A DNA stretch of 64,000 nucleotides from Cervus elaphus (lineage: Eukaryota > Chordata > Mammalia > Artiodactyla > Cervidae): positions 60,276,001-60,340,000 of the forward strand of contig NC_057818.1 in NCBI RefSeq assembly GCF_910594005.1, read 5' to 3'. The notes below the pieces were generated by a model, which saw only the letters and a program-made list of their open reading frames with translations, was not told where the DNA came from and ran no database searches. Positions 46,096 to 58,370 of the stretch are shown piece after piece (within the stretch, counting starts at the first letter, position 1; each line of letters opens with the position of its first letter). The translations under genes and the position numbers were made by a program.

Positions 46096-46859
46096 AGTTT
46101 CTTACAGCTTGTATTACATTTAGGTTTGCCTTCATAAAACACAACAGCCTGGGAGGTTTAAACATAGTTTTCCCATTTTTTCACAGTTCTGGAGGCTAGA
46201 AGTACATGATCAAGATGTCAGAGTGTTTGCTTTTTGTGAAGCCTCCTACTTCATTTCAGATTTTCTTTTAATTTTGCACTGATGCACTGGGTTTTGGTGG
46301 CATATTGTTTCCTCTCCAGGATTCTCCTGAATTAAGTACTTGATAAAATAATTGAGATATCAGTTCTAAGTGCTTTTATATTATAGCTATTTTGAAACCC
46401 TCAATCTGTTTTCTATTTATTTGTTCTGGACCCAATTCCAATCAAAGGGTTCAATAATAGTAAAGTTTATCACCTACAAAATTTCCATAATAATTGGCAT
46501 TGAATTATGAAAATGAGTCTAAATTGATTTAAGTTGTGCCAGTGGTTCCTATCATGAGTTCTTATGATGTTCCTCCTTTTCCTTTTGTCTCTTCGAATAT
46601 GCTTCCTAGGTATTTTGTCTCATTCCATTTCTTTACCAATACTTTCTTTGACGGTTCCATTCAAAGGTTGAAGGTGAGGAAAGTCCTAGTATTAGGGCAG
46701 AGACTCATTTCAGGCAAGTGAAGAATCCAGAGGGACGCACATGGTTTGTGTCAGTCCCTAATGTGTGTAATTTCAGCATTTCTTCCTCATGAGACCATCC
46801 CTTTCAGGGATCATGGAAAAGAAATTACCTGTCAAGTACAGCCAGTTGTCTCCTAAGGC

Positions 46860-47030
46860 TGCTAACTAGAAACTTGTAATTGTTTCCAGTAATTAACAAC
46901 TGAGAGAAAAGTTTCCAGAAATGTTCTCAGCTCCCAAGCCTGCACTCCCATCGCTGCTGCAGGTGAAATGATAATTGCAGTTTTGACGTGAGGGGAGGGG
47001 AGGACAGCGTCTCAAACCCATTTATCAGGA
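46860..47030 (+). promoter_or_regulatory. Candidate V1R promoter, copy 3
   Basis: TAATTG at 46877-46882, TAATTA at 46890-46895, and TTTATC at 47021-47026 in the place of the TATA-like site, 131 bp downstream. The candidate first-exon donor GTAAGT is intact at 47171-47176, and a candidate acceptor AG is at 48334-48335. Confidence 0.42.
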
Positions 47031-47839
47031 TCTGGCTGCCTCCCTCCCACACACATACTGGGTATAATGACCATCCCACTGAGCCCTTGTTGTGGCAGCT
47101 GGAAGGTATGTTCGTTGTACTTTCCTCTGAGCAGCAGAGTCTATGAGAGAAAGGCAGATCAAGATTCTGGGTAAGTGATCACATCAGAAACTGACACCAA
47201 CACGAATTTGTTGACATTCTAACAAATCTAGTACATCAGTTTGTGAGAGACACGAGAATCCATGCTTTGCAAGTGCCAAGTTGTTCCTTTTTGTCTTGTA
47301 TGTTAATGTCAACTGCAAATATTAATTCAATACTAATATATTCACTGGGCTCAGATAATAACAAACTGATTCAGTGTATGATTGGACAATAATTTTTTTT
47401 TTTGTCTTAAACTATTTTATCACATGCTAGTGTTTTCTGCCCTAATGTTTATTGCCTACATATGATTATTCAAACATTTCTATAATACATGTTATTTTAG
47501 TTGTGTTTCTGTCATGGGAACAAAAGAATCTTTGGTGTTGCCATCCTCACAGTGAAGTATTCTCATTCATGACATTGCCTTGTCCTGAGGCAGGCTCCTG
47601 CTGTAGTCTACTGCCAGCAGTGATGTTCATGTGTTAAGATGCTAAGATTTTATTCATAATAAGTGGTTCCATAGAATAAAGCTTTACAAATAAATGCTAT
47701 CATGTTAATTGAAAATTAAAAGATACCACAGGTCTACAAAGAGAAAAGTTGTGAAATCAAAATCCAATACAGATCTGGTTTATTATATGCCTGCAACTAA
47801 CTAGTTGTTTGGTATGGCTGGTGATCACTGTACTCCCTT

Positions 47840-47961
47840 TTTTTGTTTTGGTCGTGCATCAAAGTTCATGAGATCTTAGATCATGGACCAGGGATTGAAC
47901 TTGGACCCTCTGTGGTCGAAGTCAGGGTCTTAATCATTTAAGCACCTGGGAGGTTCCTCAA
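47840..47961 (-). mobile_element. CHR-type SINE, antisense (duplicon 3)
   Basis: Same position and orientation as 19661-19784 and 58242-58370. Confidence 0.8.
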
Positions 47962-48353
47962 ACCACTGTCTTGAGTAGCCCAATGGGATTCAGTCCTCAC
48001 TCTGCACTAAGAAGCAGGTTTGACAAATATTAACCTGTCTGGGGGTAGGTAACACACCTCTGTATAACTAAGGTCCCTTCAGTTCCTGCCTAATAAATAT
48101 GTGAAGAATGAAGATGTGATCACATGAGTATCTTCAGTGATTAATTTTACATATTAGTTCTCTTTAAATATTATACATGGAACCCTTTAAAGGCTGCTGG
48201 TAACAGAAACACAAGAAGCAAATATTTCCAAGTGGGAACTATTGTTAAATGGAGAATATTGGATTTCAGTTGACATGAGTCATGTAAGCCATGCCTCATA
48301 TTCCCATGCAGGACATTCTAACTCAAAAGTACCAGTGACTGTGAATTGAAAGG

Positions 48354-49295
48354 ATGGCCAGCAGCTTTCTCATAATAGGCATGATCATCTTAACACAGAC
48401 CGTGGTTGGAATCCTGGGGAATTTCTCACTCGTTTGCAGTTATATCGTCTTTCACTTCATGGGTTACAGGTTAAGGTTCACAGATTTGATCCTTCAGCAC
48501 CTGATTGTGGCCAACTCCTTGGTCCTCCTCTCTAAAGGGGTCCCCCAGACAATGGCAGTCTTTGGGTCAAGGCATATTCACAGTGATGTTGGCTGCAAAC
48601 TTCTCTTCTTTCTGCACAGAGTGGGGAGGGGAGTGTCCATCAGTAGCATCTGCCTCTTGAGTGTCTTTCAGGTGATCACGATCAGTCCCTGGAACTCCAG
48701 GTGGGCAGTGCTGAAAGTAACAGCTCCCAAGTATGTGGTTCTCTCTATTTTCCTGTGTTGGATCCTGCAAATGCTGGTAAATGTCATTTTTCCTTTCAAT
48801 ATTACTGGCAAATGGAATGTCAAAAACATCACAGAGGAAAGAGTTTTTGGCTACTGTATTTCTATTTTTACTGACAAAACTGACAACGCTATGTATGCAG
48901 CATTGCTGTTATTCCCTGATGTTTTATGTTTGGGGCTCACGCTCTGGGCCGGCAGCTCCATGGTTCTCATCCTGTACAGACATAAGCAGCAGGTCCAGCA
49001 CATTCGTAGGACTCATGCCTCCTCCAGGTCCTCCCCTGAGTCCAGAGCTACTAAATTCATCCTTCTCCTCGGGAGCACCTTTGTCTAATTTTATATTCTT
49101 TCCTCCATCTGTCAAGTTCTTTTGGCTCTTTTTGATCAGCCCAGCCAGTTCCTTGTGGACATCACTATAATCATTGCAGTGTGTTTCCCAACTGTCAGCC
49201 CCTTTCTGCTCATGAGCCATAACTTCAGTGTACACAGACTCTATTTGGCCTGGATTAGAAATGCAAAGTTCTCTACTATTATGAGGAAAGTGTGA
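48354..49295 (+). pseudogene. Vomeronasal type-1 receptor, copy 3 (VN1R4-like), single nonsense codon
   Basis: The frame has 313 codons from ATG to the TGA at 49293-49295, the same length as copy 2. The only lesion is codon 245: the tyrosine TAC of copy 2 (LGSTFVY) is TAA at 49086-49088. The product would be a 244-residue protein ending inside TM6, lacking TM7 and the C-terminus. Everything after the stop is still open and conserved, so the mutation looks recent. C81, the loop 2 glycosylation site NIT and the ITISPWNSRW motif are present. It lacks four codons relative to copies 1 and 4, as copy 2 does. Promoter and splice candidates are intact. A truncated or polymorphic allele is possible; stop read-through cannot be judged from sequence. 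Confidence 0.95.
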
Positions 49296-49900
49296 ATTTT
49301 ATTTATTCCTGTAATTATCCATTGCCAGTTCATTTATTCACCCTCAGAATCCTAATTTAAATTTTGAATCTCAAGATTGTATTCTACCAGACATGCCAAG
49401 CATTTTCTTCAACATAAAGACCAATTGAAATATATTGTCATGAAATATGAATATATCAATGAAATTTTCTTGTAGAAAAGGAGTTCAGATTTATGCAATA
49501 AACAACAAGTCTTGAAATGATATGCATATTATAAAGTGTTCAAATGTGTCACTTTCAGTCTAACAAAATGAATTTCCCAGAAATGAAGTAGGTATGGAAT
49601 TATACATAAAAGTATACCATAAAATGGTCTAGTGTGTACAGTCATCAGAAATAAAACTGAAGAAATTAATGTTCTCACAGAGTAAAGAATTCCCTGGTTA
49701 GCACTCGAAGGTAAAATCTGGTAAGAGTTTGGTAGCCAGTTACAAGTTTATAGTTAACATTGTTAAGAGAGATGGCAGTATTTATTAGAAAGAGTCTTGC
49801 AGGGAGATTAGAACATTAAAATATTTTCATGTAGAAATGAGCAGTTTGAAGTGAAGTACAATAAAAAACACGCCAAAAAAAAACTATATTTCAGCAGATT
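49296..49900 (+). other. 3' flank of V1R copy 3
   Basis: AT-rich and complete relative to copy 2 (it keeps 49511-49763). No gene is seen. Confidence 0.6.
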
Positions 49901-49904
49901 TTTC

Positions 49905-50472
49905 AAACTGAAATATATTTGACATATAACATTGTGTAAATTTAAAGTGTAAGATTTGGTAATTTGTTGCATGTAAATATTGTAATATGACTGCCATTAC
50001 AACCACATATCATAATGTAGAACTCTTCTTTTATGTTAAGTTTTTCATTGAATTATAGTTGATTTACAGTATTATAGTAGTGGCAGAGGTACAACATTGT
50101 GGTTCAGTATATAGGTTATACTTTCTTTAAAGCTATTATAAACTATTGGCTATATTCCCTGTGCTGTAAAGTATGTTCTTGTAGTTTATTTATTTTATAC
50201 ATAGTAGTGTGTACTTCTGAATCTTTACTCTGTCTTGCCCCTTCCCACTTTGTCTCCCCACTGGTAAACACTAGTTTATTCTCTATGTGCAAGAGTCTTT
50301 TTCTACACCATTATTTTCATCCATTTGTACTAGTTTTAGATTGCATACGTCAAATGATAATATACAGTATTTGTCTTTCTCTGTCTGTCTTAATTCACTA
50401 AACAGAATGATATCCAGGTCGATCTATGTTAGAAGCAGCAAAACTTTATTCTTAAGAGGTGAGAAATATTCC

Positions 50473-50520
<48 letters not shown>

Positions 50521-51255
50521 GAATTCATTAGTTAGTTTTCTGGTAGATACTTTAGGATTTTCTATATAAAGTATCGTTTATCTATAGTAGTGACAGTGTT
50601 ACTTCTTCTCTTAGGTGTTGGATGTCTCTTATTATATTTTTGTCCAAATGCAGTTGCTAGGACCTCCACACTGTTAAACCAGAGTGGCAAGAGTGAGCAT
50701 CCTTCTCTAGGGCCTGATTTTACAGGAAAGAGCTTTCAGATATCCACCTCTGTGGATTTGTCATAAATGGCCTTTATTATGTTGAGATGTATTTTCTCTA
50801 TGCCCATTTTTCTGAGAGTATGTACCATGAATGGATGTTAGACTTTTTCAATGCTTTTTCTACATCTACTGACACAATCTTGTGTTTCTCTTCCTTTTTT
50901 TAATGTGGTGTATCACGTGGACTGATTTGTGGATTTTTAACCATCCTTGCATCTCTGGAAAAATGCTACGTGATAATCATTTATGATAACCTTTATAGAT
51001 TGTTGAATTCTGTCTGCTAATATTTTCTTGAAAATTTTCTCAACCATATTCATTAAGAAAGTGATCTGTAATTTTCTGTAATGTCTCATTATAGTACTGA
51101 TATCAGTGTAGAGATAGCCTGATATAATAATAAGAGTGTTTCCCTCCTCTTCAATTTTTGGGAATAGTTTAAGGATAGATGTTACTTTTTAAAATGTTTA
51201 ATAGGATCACATGTAATACCCTCAGGTCCTGCACATTGTTTTCTGGGAGGTTTTT
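49905..51255 (-). mobile_element. Old L1 fragment, antisense (duplicon 3)
   Basis: Paralogue of 4076-5440 and 21885-23220, with the same internal ORF2 deletion at the TG array. No coding capacity. Confidence 0.85.
50475..50518. repeat. (TG)22 microsatellite, duplicon 3
   Basis: An uninterrupted TG run at the same L1 join as in duplicons 1 and 2, and the longest of the three. Confidence 0.95.
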
Positions 51256-51261
51256 GATTCA

Positions 51262-51787
51262 GTTTAGTTCAATTCAGTCACTCACTCGTGTCTGACACTT
51301 TGCGACCCTATGAACTGCAGTATACCAGGCCTCCCTGTCCATCACCAACTCCCAGAGTTTACCCAAACTCATGTCCAGTGAGTCGGTGATGCCATCCATC
51401 CAACGTCTCATCCTCTGTCATCCCCTTCTCCTCCCACCTTCAATCTTTCCCAGCATCAGGGTCTTTTCCAGTGAGTCAGCTCTTCACATCAGGTGGCCAT
51501 AATATTGGAGTTTCAGGTTGAACATCAGTCCTTCCAATGAATATTCAGGACTGATTTCCTTTAGGATGGACTGGTTGGATCTCTGTGCAGGCCATGGGAC
51601 TATCAAGAGTCTTCTCTAACACCACAGTTCAAAAGAATCAATACTTCTGTGCTCAGCTTTCATTATAGTCCAACTCTCACATAAATATATGACTACTGGA
51701 AAAACCATAGCCTTGACCAGATGGACCTTTGTTGGCAAAGTAATGTCTCTGCTTTTTAATATTCTGACTAGGTTCATCATAACTTAT
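51262..51787 (-). mobile_element. BovB 3' portion, antisense, cut at a duplication junction
   Basis: Antisense BovB runs until 'aggttcatcataactt' and then switches to sense BovB at about 51788. Tail of duplicon 3. Confidence 0.9.
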
Positions 51788-52375
51788 GGAAACAGTGAGA
51801 GACTTTATTTTGGGGGACTCCAATATCACTGCAGCCATGAAATTAAGAGACGCTTGCTCCTTGGAAATAAAGTTATGACCAACCTAGACAGCATATTAAA
51901 AAGCAGAGACATCACATTGCCAACAAAGGTCTGTCTAGTCAAGGCTATGCTTTTTCTGGTAGTCATGTATGGATGTGAAATTTGAATGTAAAGAAAGCTG
52001 AGCACTGAAGAATTGATGCTTTTGAGCTGTGGTGTTGAAGAAAACTCTTGAGGCTTCCTTAGACTGCAAGGAGATCCAACCAGTCTATCCTAAAGCAAAT
52101 CTATCCTGAATATTCATTGGAAGAACTGATGCTGGCTGAAACCCCAATATTTTGGCCCATGATGAGAAGAACTGACTCATTTGAAAAGACCATTATGCTG
52201 GGAAGGATTGAAGGCAGGAGGAGAAGGGGATGACAGAGGTTGAGATGGTTGGATGGCATCACCGCCTCTATGGACATCAGTTTGAGTAAGCTCCAGGAGT
52301 TGGTGATGGACAGGGGAGTCTGCCACGGTGCAATCCATGGGGTCACAAGGAATCAGACAAAAGATAAGACCACTA
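51788..52375 (+). mobile_element. BovB 3' portion, sense (truncated head of duplicon 4)
   Basis: It starts at a position equivalent to 42118 in the duplicon 3 head ('atggaaacagtgagagactt') and then follows it closely to the 3' end, with one small internal deletion near 51826. It is C-terminal coding sequence only. Confidence 0.9.
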
Positions 52376-52631
52376 AAATTTGTGAAGGCATATCCCCTTA
52401 TACTAGCTTGTTCCTCGTAAGAAACCATCATGGGAGGTAAAGATTGCTCATAGTGTTGAAAATATATTGATAATGATATAAATAATAAATAGTTCTCCTC
52501 CCATGTATGTGACATCATCTGGGTAGTCATGTTATACTACATGGCAAGTGCATTTTTCGGGTCCCTTAATTTTACTGGTGAGTTTATTTAAGATAGGGAA
52601 TTTTCCCCAGTATCAGTGGGCCCAAGGTAAT
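52376..52631. other. Spacer between the inverted BovB pair (duplicon 4)
   Basis: Paralogous to 14511-14764 and 42721-42969. No gene is seen. Confidence 0.6.
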
Positions 52632-55600
52632 TAGTTCAGTTCAGTTGCTCAGTCACATCCAACTCTTTGTGGGCCCATGGACTGCAGCATGCCAGGCTTT
52701 CCTGTCCAGCACCAACTGCCGGAGCTTGCTCAGCTCATGTCCATCAAGTCGGTGATGCCATCCAAGCATCTCATCCTGTCGTCTCCTTCTGCCTTCAATC
52801 CTTCGCAGCATCAAGGTCTTTTCCAATGAGTCCATTCTTCATCAAGTGTCCAAAGTATTGGTGCTTCAGCTTCAGCATCAGGCCTTCCAGTGAATATTCA
52901 GGACTGATTTCCATTAGGACTGACTGGTCGGATCTCCGTGCAGTTCAAGGGACTCTCAAGAGTCCTCTCCAACACCACATTTCAAAAGCACCAATTCTTC
53001 TGTGCTCTGTTTTTTGTGGTCCAACTCTTACATTCATACATTACAGGAAAAACCATAGCCTTGACTAGATGGACTGTTGTCAGCAAAGTAATATCTCTGC
53101 TTTTTAATATGCTATCTAAGTTGATCATAACTTGTCTTCAAAGGAGCAAGCATTTTTTAGTTTCATGGCTGCATGACTATCTGCAGTGATTTTGGAGACC
53201 AAGGAAATAAATTCTGTCATGGTTTCCATTGTTTCCCCATCTATTTTACATGAAATCGTGTGACCAGATGCCATAACCTTTCTGTTTCACATCTTGAGTT
53301 TTAAGCCAGTTTTTTTCACTCTCGTCTTTCACATTCATCCAGAGGTTCTGTAGTTACTCTTCACTTTCTGCCATAAGGGTGGTGTCATTTGCATATCTGA
53401 AGTTACTGACATTTCTCCTAGCAATCTTGATACCAGCTTGTGCTTCATCCAGCCTGGCATTTCGCATGATGTACTCTGCATATAAGTTAAATAAGCAGAG
53501 CAACAATATACAGCCTTGACGTACTCCTTTCCCAATTTGGAACTAGTCCATGGTTCCATGTCCATTCTAACAGTTCTTGACCTGCATGCAGATTTCACAG
53601 CAGGCAGGTCGGGTGATCTGGTACTCTTATCTCTTGAATAATTTTCCACAGTTTATTGCAATCCACACAAAGGCTTTGTTGTAGCCAATAAGGCATAAGT
53701 AGCTGTTTTTCTAGAACTCTCTTGCTCTTTTGATGATCCAGTGGATGTTGGTAATTTGATCTCTGGCTCTGCTGCCTTTTCTAAATCCAGCTTGTACATC
53801 TGGAAGTTCTTGGTTTACATACTGTTGAAGCTTGGCTTGGAGAATTTTGATCATTACTTTGCTAGCATGTGAGATGAGTGCAATCGTGTGGTAGTTTGAA
53901 CACTCTTTGGCATTGTCTTTCTTTGGGATTGGAATGAAAACAGACGTTTTCCAGTCCTGTGGCCTTGCTGAGTTTTCCAAATTTGCTGGCGTATTGAGTG
54001 CAACATGTTCACAGCATCATCTTTTAGGACTTGAAATAGTGATAGGTTGTTGCTGAATGATAAGACCCCAGGATTCTTGGCCTCCAGAGGAGATTAATTC
54101 AATCCAGGGCCAGAGATGAGGCTGGATCGCTCAGAGCTTTAGTGTAATAAGTTTTATTAAAGTATAAAGGAGATAGAGAAAGCTTCTGACACAGGCATCA
54201 GAAGGGGGCAGAAAGAGTACCCCCCCCTACTAGTCTTCAGCTGGATGTTATATAGTCACTAGCAGTCTTTTAGTGAAAAGAAAGGAATGTCTTAAAACTC
54301 AGAATGGCACCAGGCCCCTCATCCATAAACTGCATTTTGTGATAATCTTGGCACCAGGTAATTCATCCCAGGCCATAAAATGATTGACTTGAATCTTGTA
54401 GAAGGGCAGATTACCATACAAATAGTTTCATTTACATAGATTAGGGGAACAATATCTGAGTATAACATACTGGTTTGTCAAGTAGGTTCTGAGCCACTTG
54501 CAGATTGAAGACAGAGTCTGGGGTACATTAACATAGCTTGAGACAAACATTTCCATAAGAAAAATGTATTAGTTGACTCAAGGTTTGAGAACAGTTAGCT
54601 TCAGGTGAAAGCAGGTATCATGGCACACAGCATTTTAAGAGAAACTGCCTTTTAAATTTTTATAGAGAAGGAAAAAAATATCACCAGGATGTTTCCTCCT
54701 ACCTCTTAAGAGAGACAAAAATGTCTGGCACTTGCAGCCTATTTCCTCCATTTGGAGACCCCTGGCCTTCCTGCCTGTTACCCTCTCAATAGCTCATCTG
54801 GAATTCCATTACCTCCACTAGCTTTCTTGGTTCTGATGCTTCTTAAGGCCCATTTGACTTCAGACTCCAGGATGTCTGGCTCTAGGTGAGTGTGAGTGAT
54901 TACACCATCGTGGTTATCTCGGTCATGAGATTTTTTTGTATAGTCTTCTGTGTATTCTTGTCACCTCTTCTTAATATCTTCTGCTTCTGTTAGGTCCATA
55001 GCATTTCTGTCCTTTACTGTGCCCATCTCTGCATGAAATGTTCCCTCGGTATCTCCAATTTTCTTGAAGGGATATCTAGCCTTTCTCATTCTATTGGTTT
55101 CCTCTATTTCTTTGCATTGATAGCTGAGGAAGGCTTTTTATCTCTCCTTGATATTCCCTGGAAGTCTGCATTCAGATGGGTATATCTGTGCTTTTCTCCT
55201 TTTCCTTTCTCATCCCTTTTTTTCTCAGCTAATTGTAAGGCCTCCTTAGACAACCATTTGTCTTTTTGCATTTCTTTTTCTTGGGTGTGGTCTTGAACAG
55301 TGCCTCCTGTACAATGTCACCAACCTCTGTCCACAGTTCTTCAGGCACTCTGTCTATCAGATCTAATCACTTGAACCTGTTTGCCACTTCCACTGTATAA
55401 TTGTAACGGATTTGATTGAGGTCATACCTGAATGGTTAGTGGTTTCCCCTACTTTCTTCAATTTCAGTCTGAATTTGGCAATAAGGGGTTCACGACCTGA
55501 ACCACAGTCAGCTCCTGGTCTTCTTTTTGCTGACTGTATAGAGCCTCTCCATCTTTGGCCACAAAGAATATAATCAATCTGATTTTGGTGTTGATCATCT

Positions 55601-56340
55601 GGTGATGTCCATCTGGTGTAGAGTTGTCGCTTGTGTTGTTGAAAGAGGGTGTTTGCTATAACCAGTGTGTTCTCTTGGCAAAACTCTTGTTAGCCTTTGC
55701 CCTGCTTCATTCTGTACTCCAAGGCCAAAGTTGCCTGTTACTCCAGGTATCTCTTGATTTCCTACCCTTGTATTCCAATCCCCTATGATAAAAAGGACAT
55801 CTTTTTTGGTGTTATTTCTAGAAGGTCTTGTAGGTCTTCATTGAACCATTCAACTTAAGCTTCTTCAGCATTGATGGTTGGGGCATTGACCTGGATTACT
55901 GTGATATTGAATGCTTTGCCTTGGAGACAAACAGAGATCATTCTGTCATTTTTGAGATTGCACCCAAATACTGTGCTTTGGAATCTTTTGTTAACTATGA
56001 GGGTTATTCCATTTCTTCTAAGAGATTCTTGCACATAGTAGTACATATAATGGTCATCTGAATTAAATTCGCCTGTTCCAGCCCATTTTAGTTCACTGAT
56101 TCCTAAAATGTCAATGTTCACTCCTCCCATCTCCTATTTGACCACTTCCAGTGTACCTCGATTCATGGATCTAACATTCCAGGTTCCTATACAATATTGT
56201 TCTTTGCAGCATCATACTTTACTTCCATCACCAGTCACATCCACAGCTGGGCATTGTTTTCACTTTGGCTCCGTCTCTTCATTCTTTCTCAAGTTATTTC
56301 TTCTAACTCTTCTCTGGGAGCTGGACAGCCTCATGTAAAT
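52632..56340 (-). mobile_element. Near full-length BovB LINE, antisense (duplicon 4), split by a solo LTR
   Basis: Paralogue of 14765-17735. RT pieces lie on the reverse strand (53335-53649 and 53711-53980, LPDVQAGFRKGSRARDQITN) and an endonuclease piece at 55855-56130. The ORF is broken by frameshifts and by the LTR at 54040-54788. Confidence 0.92.
54040..54788 (-). mobile_element. Solo LTR, probably class I (ERV1), antisense
   Basis: This 749-bp insert in BovB reads TG...CA on both strands' ends and is flanked by the 4-bp duplication ATAG (54036-54039 and 54789-54792). The uninterrupted site is visible at 16178-16185 in duplicon 2. On the minus strand it starts TGAGAGGGTAACAGGCAGGA, and an AATAAA signal lies near the other end (complement of 54144-54155). 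A 4-bp duplication is typical of class I ERVs. No internal retroviral genes are present, so it is a recombination product. Confidence 0.87.
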
Positions 56341-56510
56341 CCGTGAAGTCAAATCACACCCTCACACCATACACAAAAATAAACTCCACATGGCTCCAAG
56401 AGTTAAATAGAAGACATGACACCATAAAACTGCTAGAAGAGAACATAGGCAACACTTTCTCTGACATAAATTGCAGGATCACCCTTGGAAGTCCCAGGAT
56501 CAAACAGACA
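56341..56510 (+). mobile_element. Short old L1 ORF2 scrap (duplicon 4)
   Basis: Paralogue of 17736-17890; the frame 56343-56537 reads LTPYTKINSTWLQELNRRH. Confidence 0.72.
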
Positions 56511-57269
56511 GACTCTTACAGTTTCTATTACATTTAGGTTTGCCTTCATATACAACAGCCTGGGAGGTTTAAACATAGATAGTTTTCCCAGTTTTTCACA
56601 GTTCTGGACGCTAGAAGTACATGATCAAGTTGTCAGTGTGTTTGCTTTTTGTGAAGCCTCCTACTTGCATTTCAGATATTCTTTTAATTTCGCACTGATG
56701 CACTGAGTTTTAGTGGCATATTGTTTCCTCTCCAGGATGCTCCTGAATTAAGTACTTGATAAAATAATCGAGCGATCAGATCTATGTGCTTTTATTTATA
56801 ACTGTTTCAAACCCTCACTCTTTTTTCTATTTATTTCTTCTGCACCCAATTCTTTTCACAGGGTTCAATAAAAATAAAGTATATTTCCTACAAAATTTCC
56901 ATAATAATTGGCATTGAATTATGAAAATGAGTCTAAATTGATATAAGTTGTGCCGGTGGTTCCTATCATGAGTTCTTGGTGATGTTCCTCCTTTTCCTTT
57001 TGTCTCTTCGAATATATTTCCCAGGTGTTTTGTCTCATTCCATTTCTTTACCAATACTTTCTTTGACGGTTTCATTCAATGGTTGAAGGTGAAGTAAGTA
57101 CCAGTATTAGGGCAGAGACTCATCTCAGGGAAGTGAAGAATCCAGCGGGACGCACATGGTTTCTGTCAATCCCTAATGTGTGTGAGTTCAGCATTTCTTC
57201 CTCGTGAGACCATCCCCTTCAGGGATCATGGAAAAGAAATTACCTGTCAAGTACAGCCAGTTGTCTCCT

Positions 57270-57440
57270 AAGGCTGCTAACTAGAAACTTGTAATTGTTT
57301 CCAGTAATTAACAACTGAGAGAAAAGTTTCCAGAAATGTTCTCAGCTCCCAAGCCTGCACTCCCATCGCTGCTGCAGGTGAAATAATTGCAGTTTTGATG
57401 GGAGGGGAGGGGAGGACAGTGTCTCAAACCCATTTATCAG
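57270..57440 (+). promoter_or_regulatory. Candidate V1R promoter, copy 4
   Basis: TAATTG at 57292-57297, TAATTA at 57305-57310, and a TTTATC motif at about 57432-57437. The candidate exon 1 donor GTAAGT is intact at 57583-57588. Confidence 0.42.
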
Positions 57441-58241
57441 GATCTGGCTGCCTCCCTCCCACACACATATTGGGTATAATGGCCATCCCACCAAGCCCTT
57501 TTCCTGGCAGCTGGAAGGTATGTTCGTTGTACTTTCTTCTGAGCAGCAGAGTCTATGAGAGAAAGGCAGATCAAGATTCTGGGTAAGTGATCACTTCAGA
57601 AACTGACACCAACACCAATTTGTTGACATTCTAGCAAATCTAATACATCAGTTTGTGAGAGACACGAGAATCCATGCTTTGCAAGTGCCAAATTTTGCCT
57701 GTGTCTTGTATGTTAATGTCAACTGCAAATATTAATTCATTACTAATATATTCACTGGGCTCAGACAATAACATACTGATTCAGTTTATCATTGGACAAT
57801 AATAATTTTGTTTTGTCTTAAACTGTTTTATCACATGCTAGTGTTTTATGCCCTAATGTTTATTGCCTGTATATGATTATTCAAACATTTCTATAATAGA
57901 CGCTATTTTAGTTGTGTTTCTGTCACGGGAACAAAAGAGTCTTTCTGTTGCCATCCTCACAGTGGATCATTCTCATTCATGACATTGCCTTGTCCTGAGG
58001 CAGGCTCCTGCTGTATTCTACTGCCAGCAGTGATGTTCATGTGTTAAGATGCTAAGATTTTATTCATAATATGTGGTTCCATAGAATAAACCTTTACACA
58101 TAAATGGAATCATGTTAATTGAAAATTTAAAAATACCACAGGTCTACAAACAGAAATGTTGTGAAATTATAATCAAATATAGATCTGGTTTATTATATGC
58201 CTGCAACTAACTAGCTGTTTGACATGGCTGGTGATCAGTGC

Positions 58242-58370
58242 ACTCTCTTTTTTTGTTTTGGCTGTGCATCAAAGTTCAGGAGATCTTAGATCCTGGACCA
58301 GGGATTTAACCTGGACCCTCTGCGATGGAAGGCAGAGTCTTAATCATTTAAGCACCTGGGGGGTTCCTTA
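58242..58370 (-). mobile_element. CHR-type SINE, antisense (duplicon 4)
   Basis: Same position as in duplicons 2 and 3, with several private changes (GGGATTTAACCTGG, TGGGGGGTTCC). Confidence 0.8.

Larger units (their letters stand above)
46096..48353 (+). other. 5' flank of V1R copy 3
   Basis: No protein gene is seen. Up to about 47880 it shares many single-base variants with duplicon 4 rather than duplicon 2 (for example GGTATGTTCGTTGTACTTTC near 47103 and GTGAGAGACACGAGAATCC near 47242). Just before the gene it matches duplicon 2. It includes the candidate promoter and exon and a CHR-type SINE (about 47840-47961). Confidence 0.7.
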
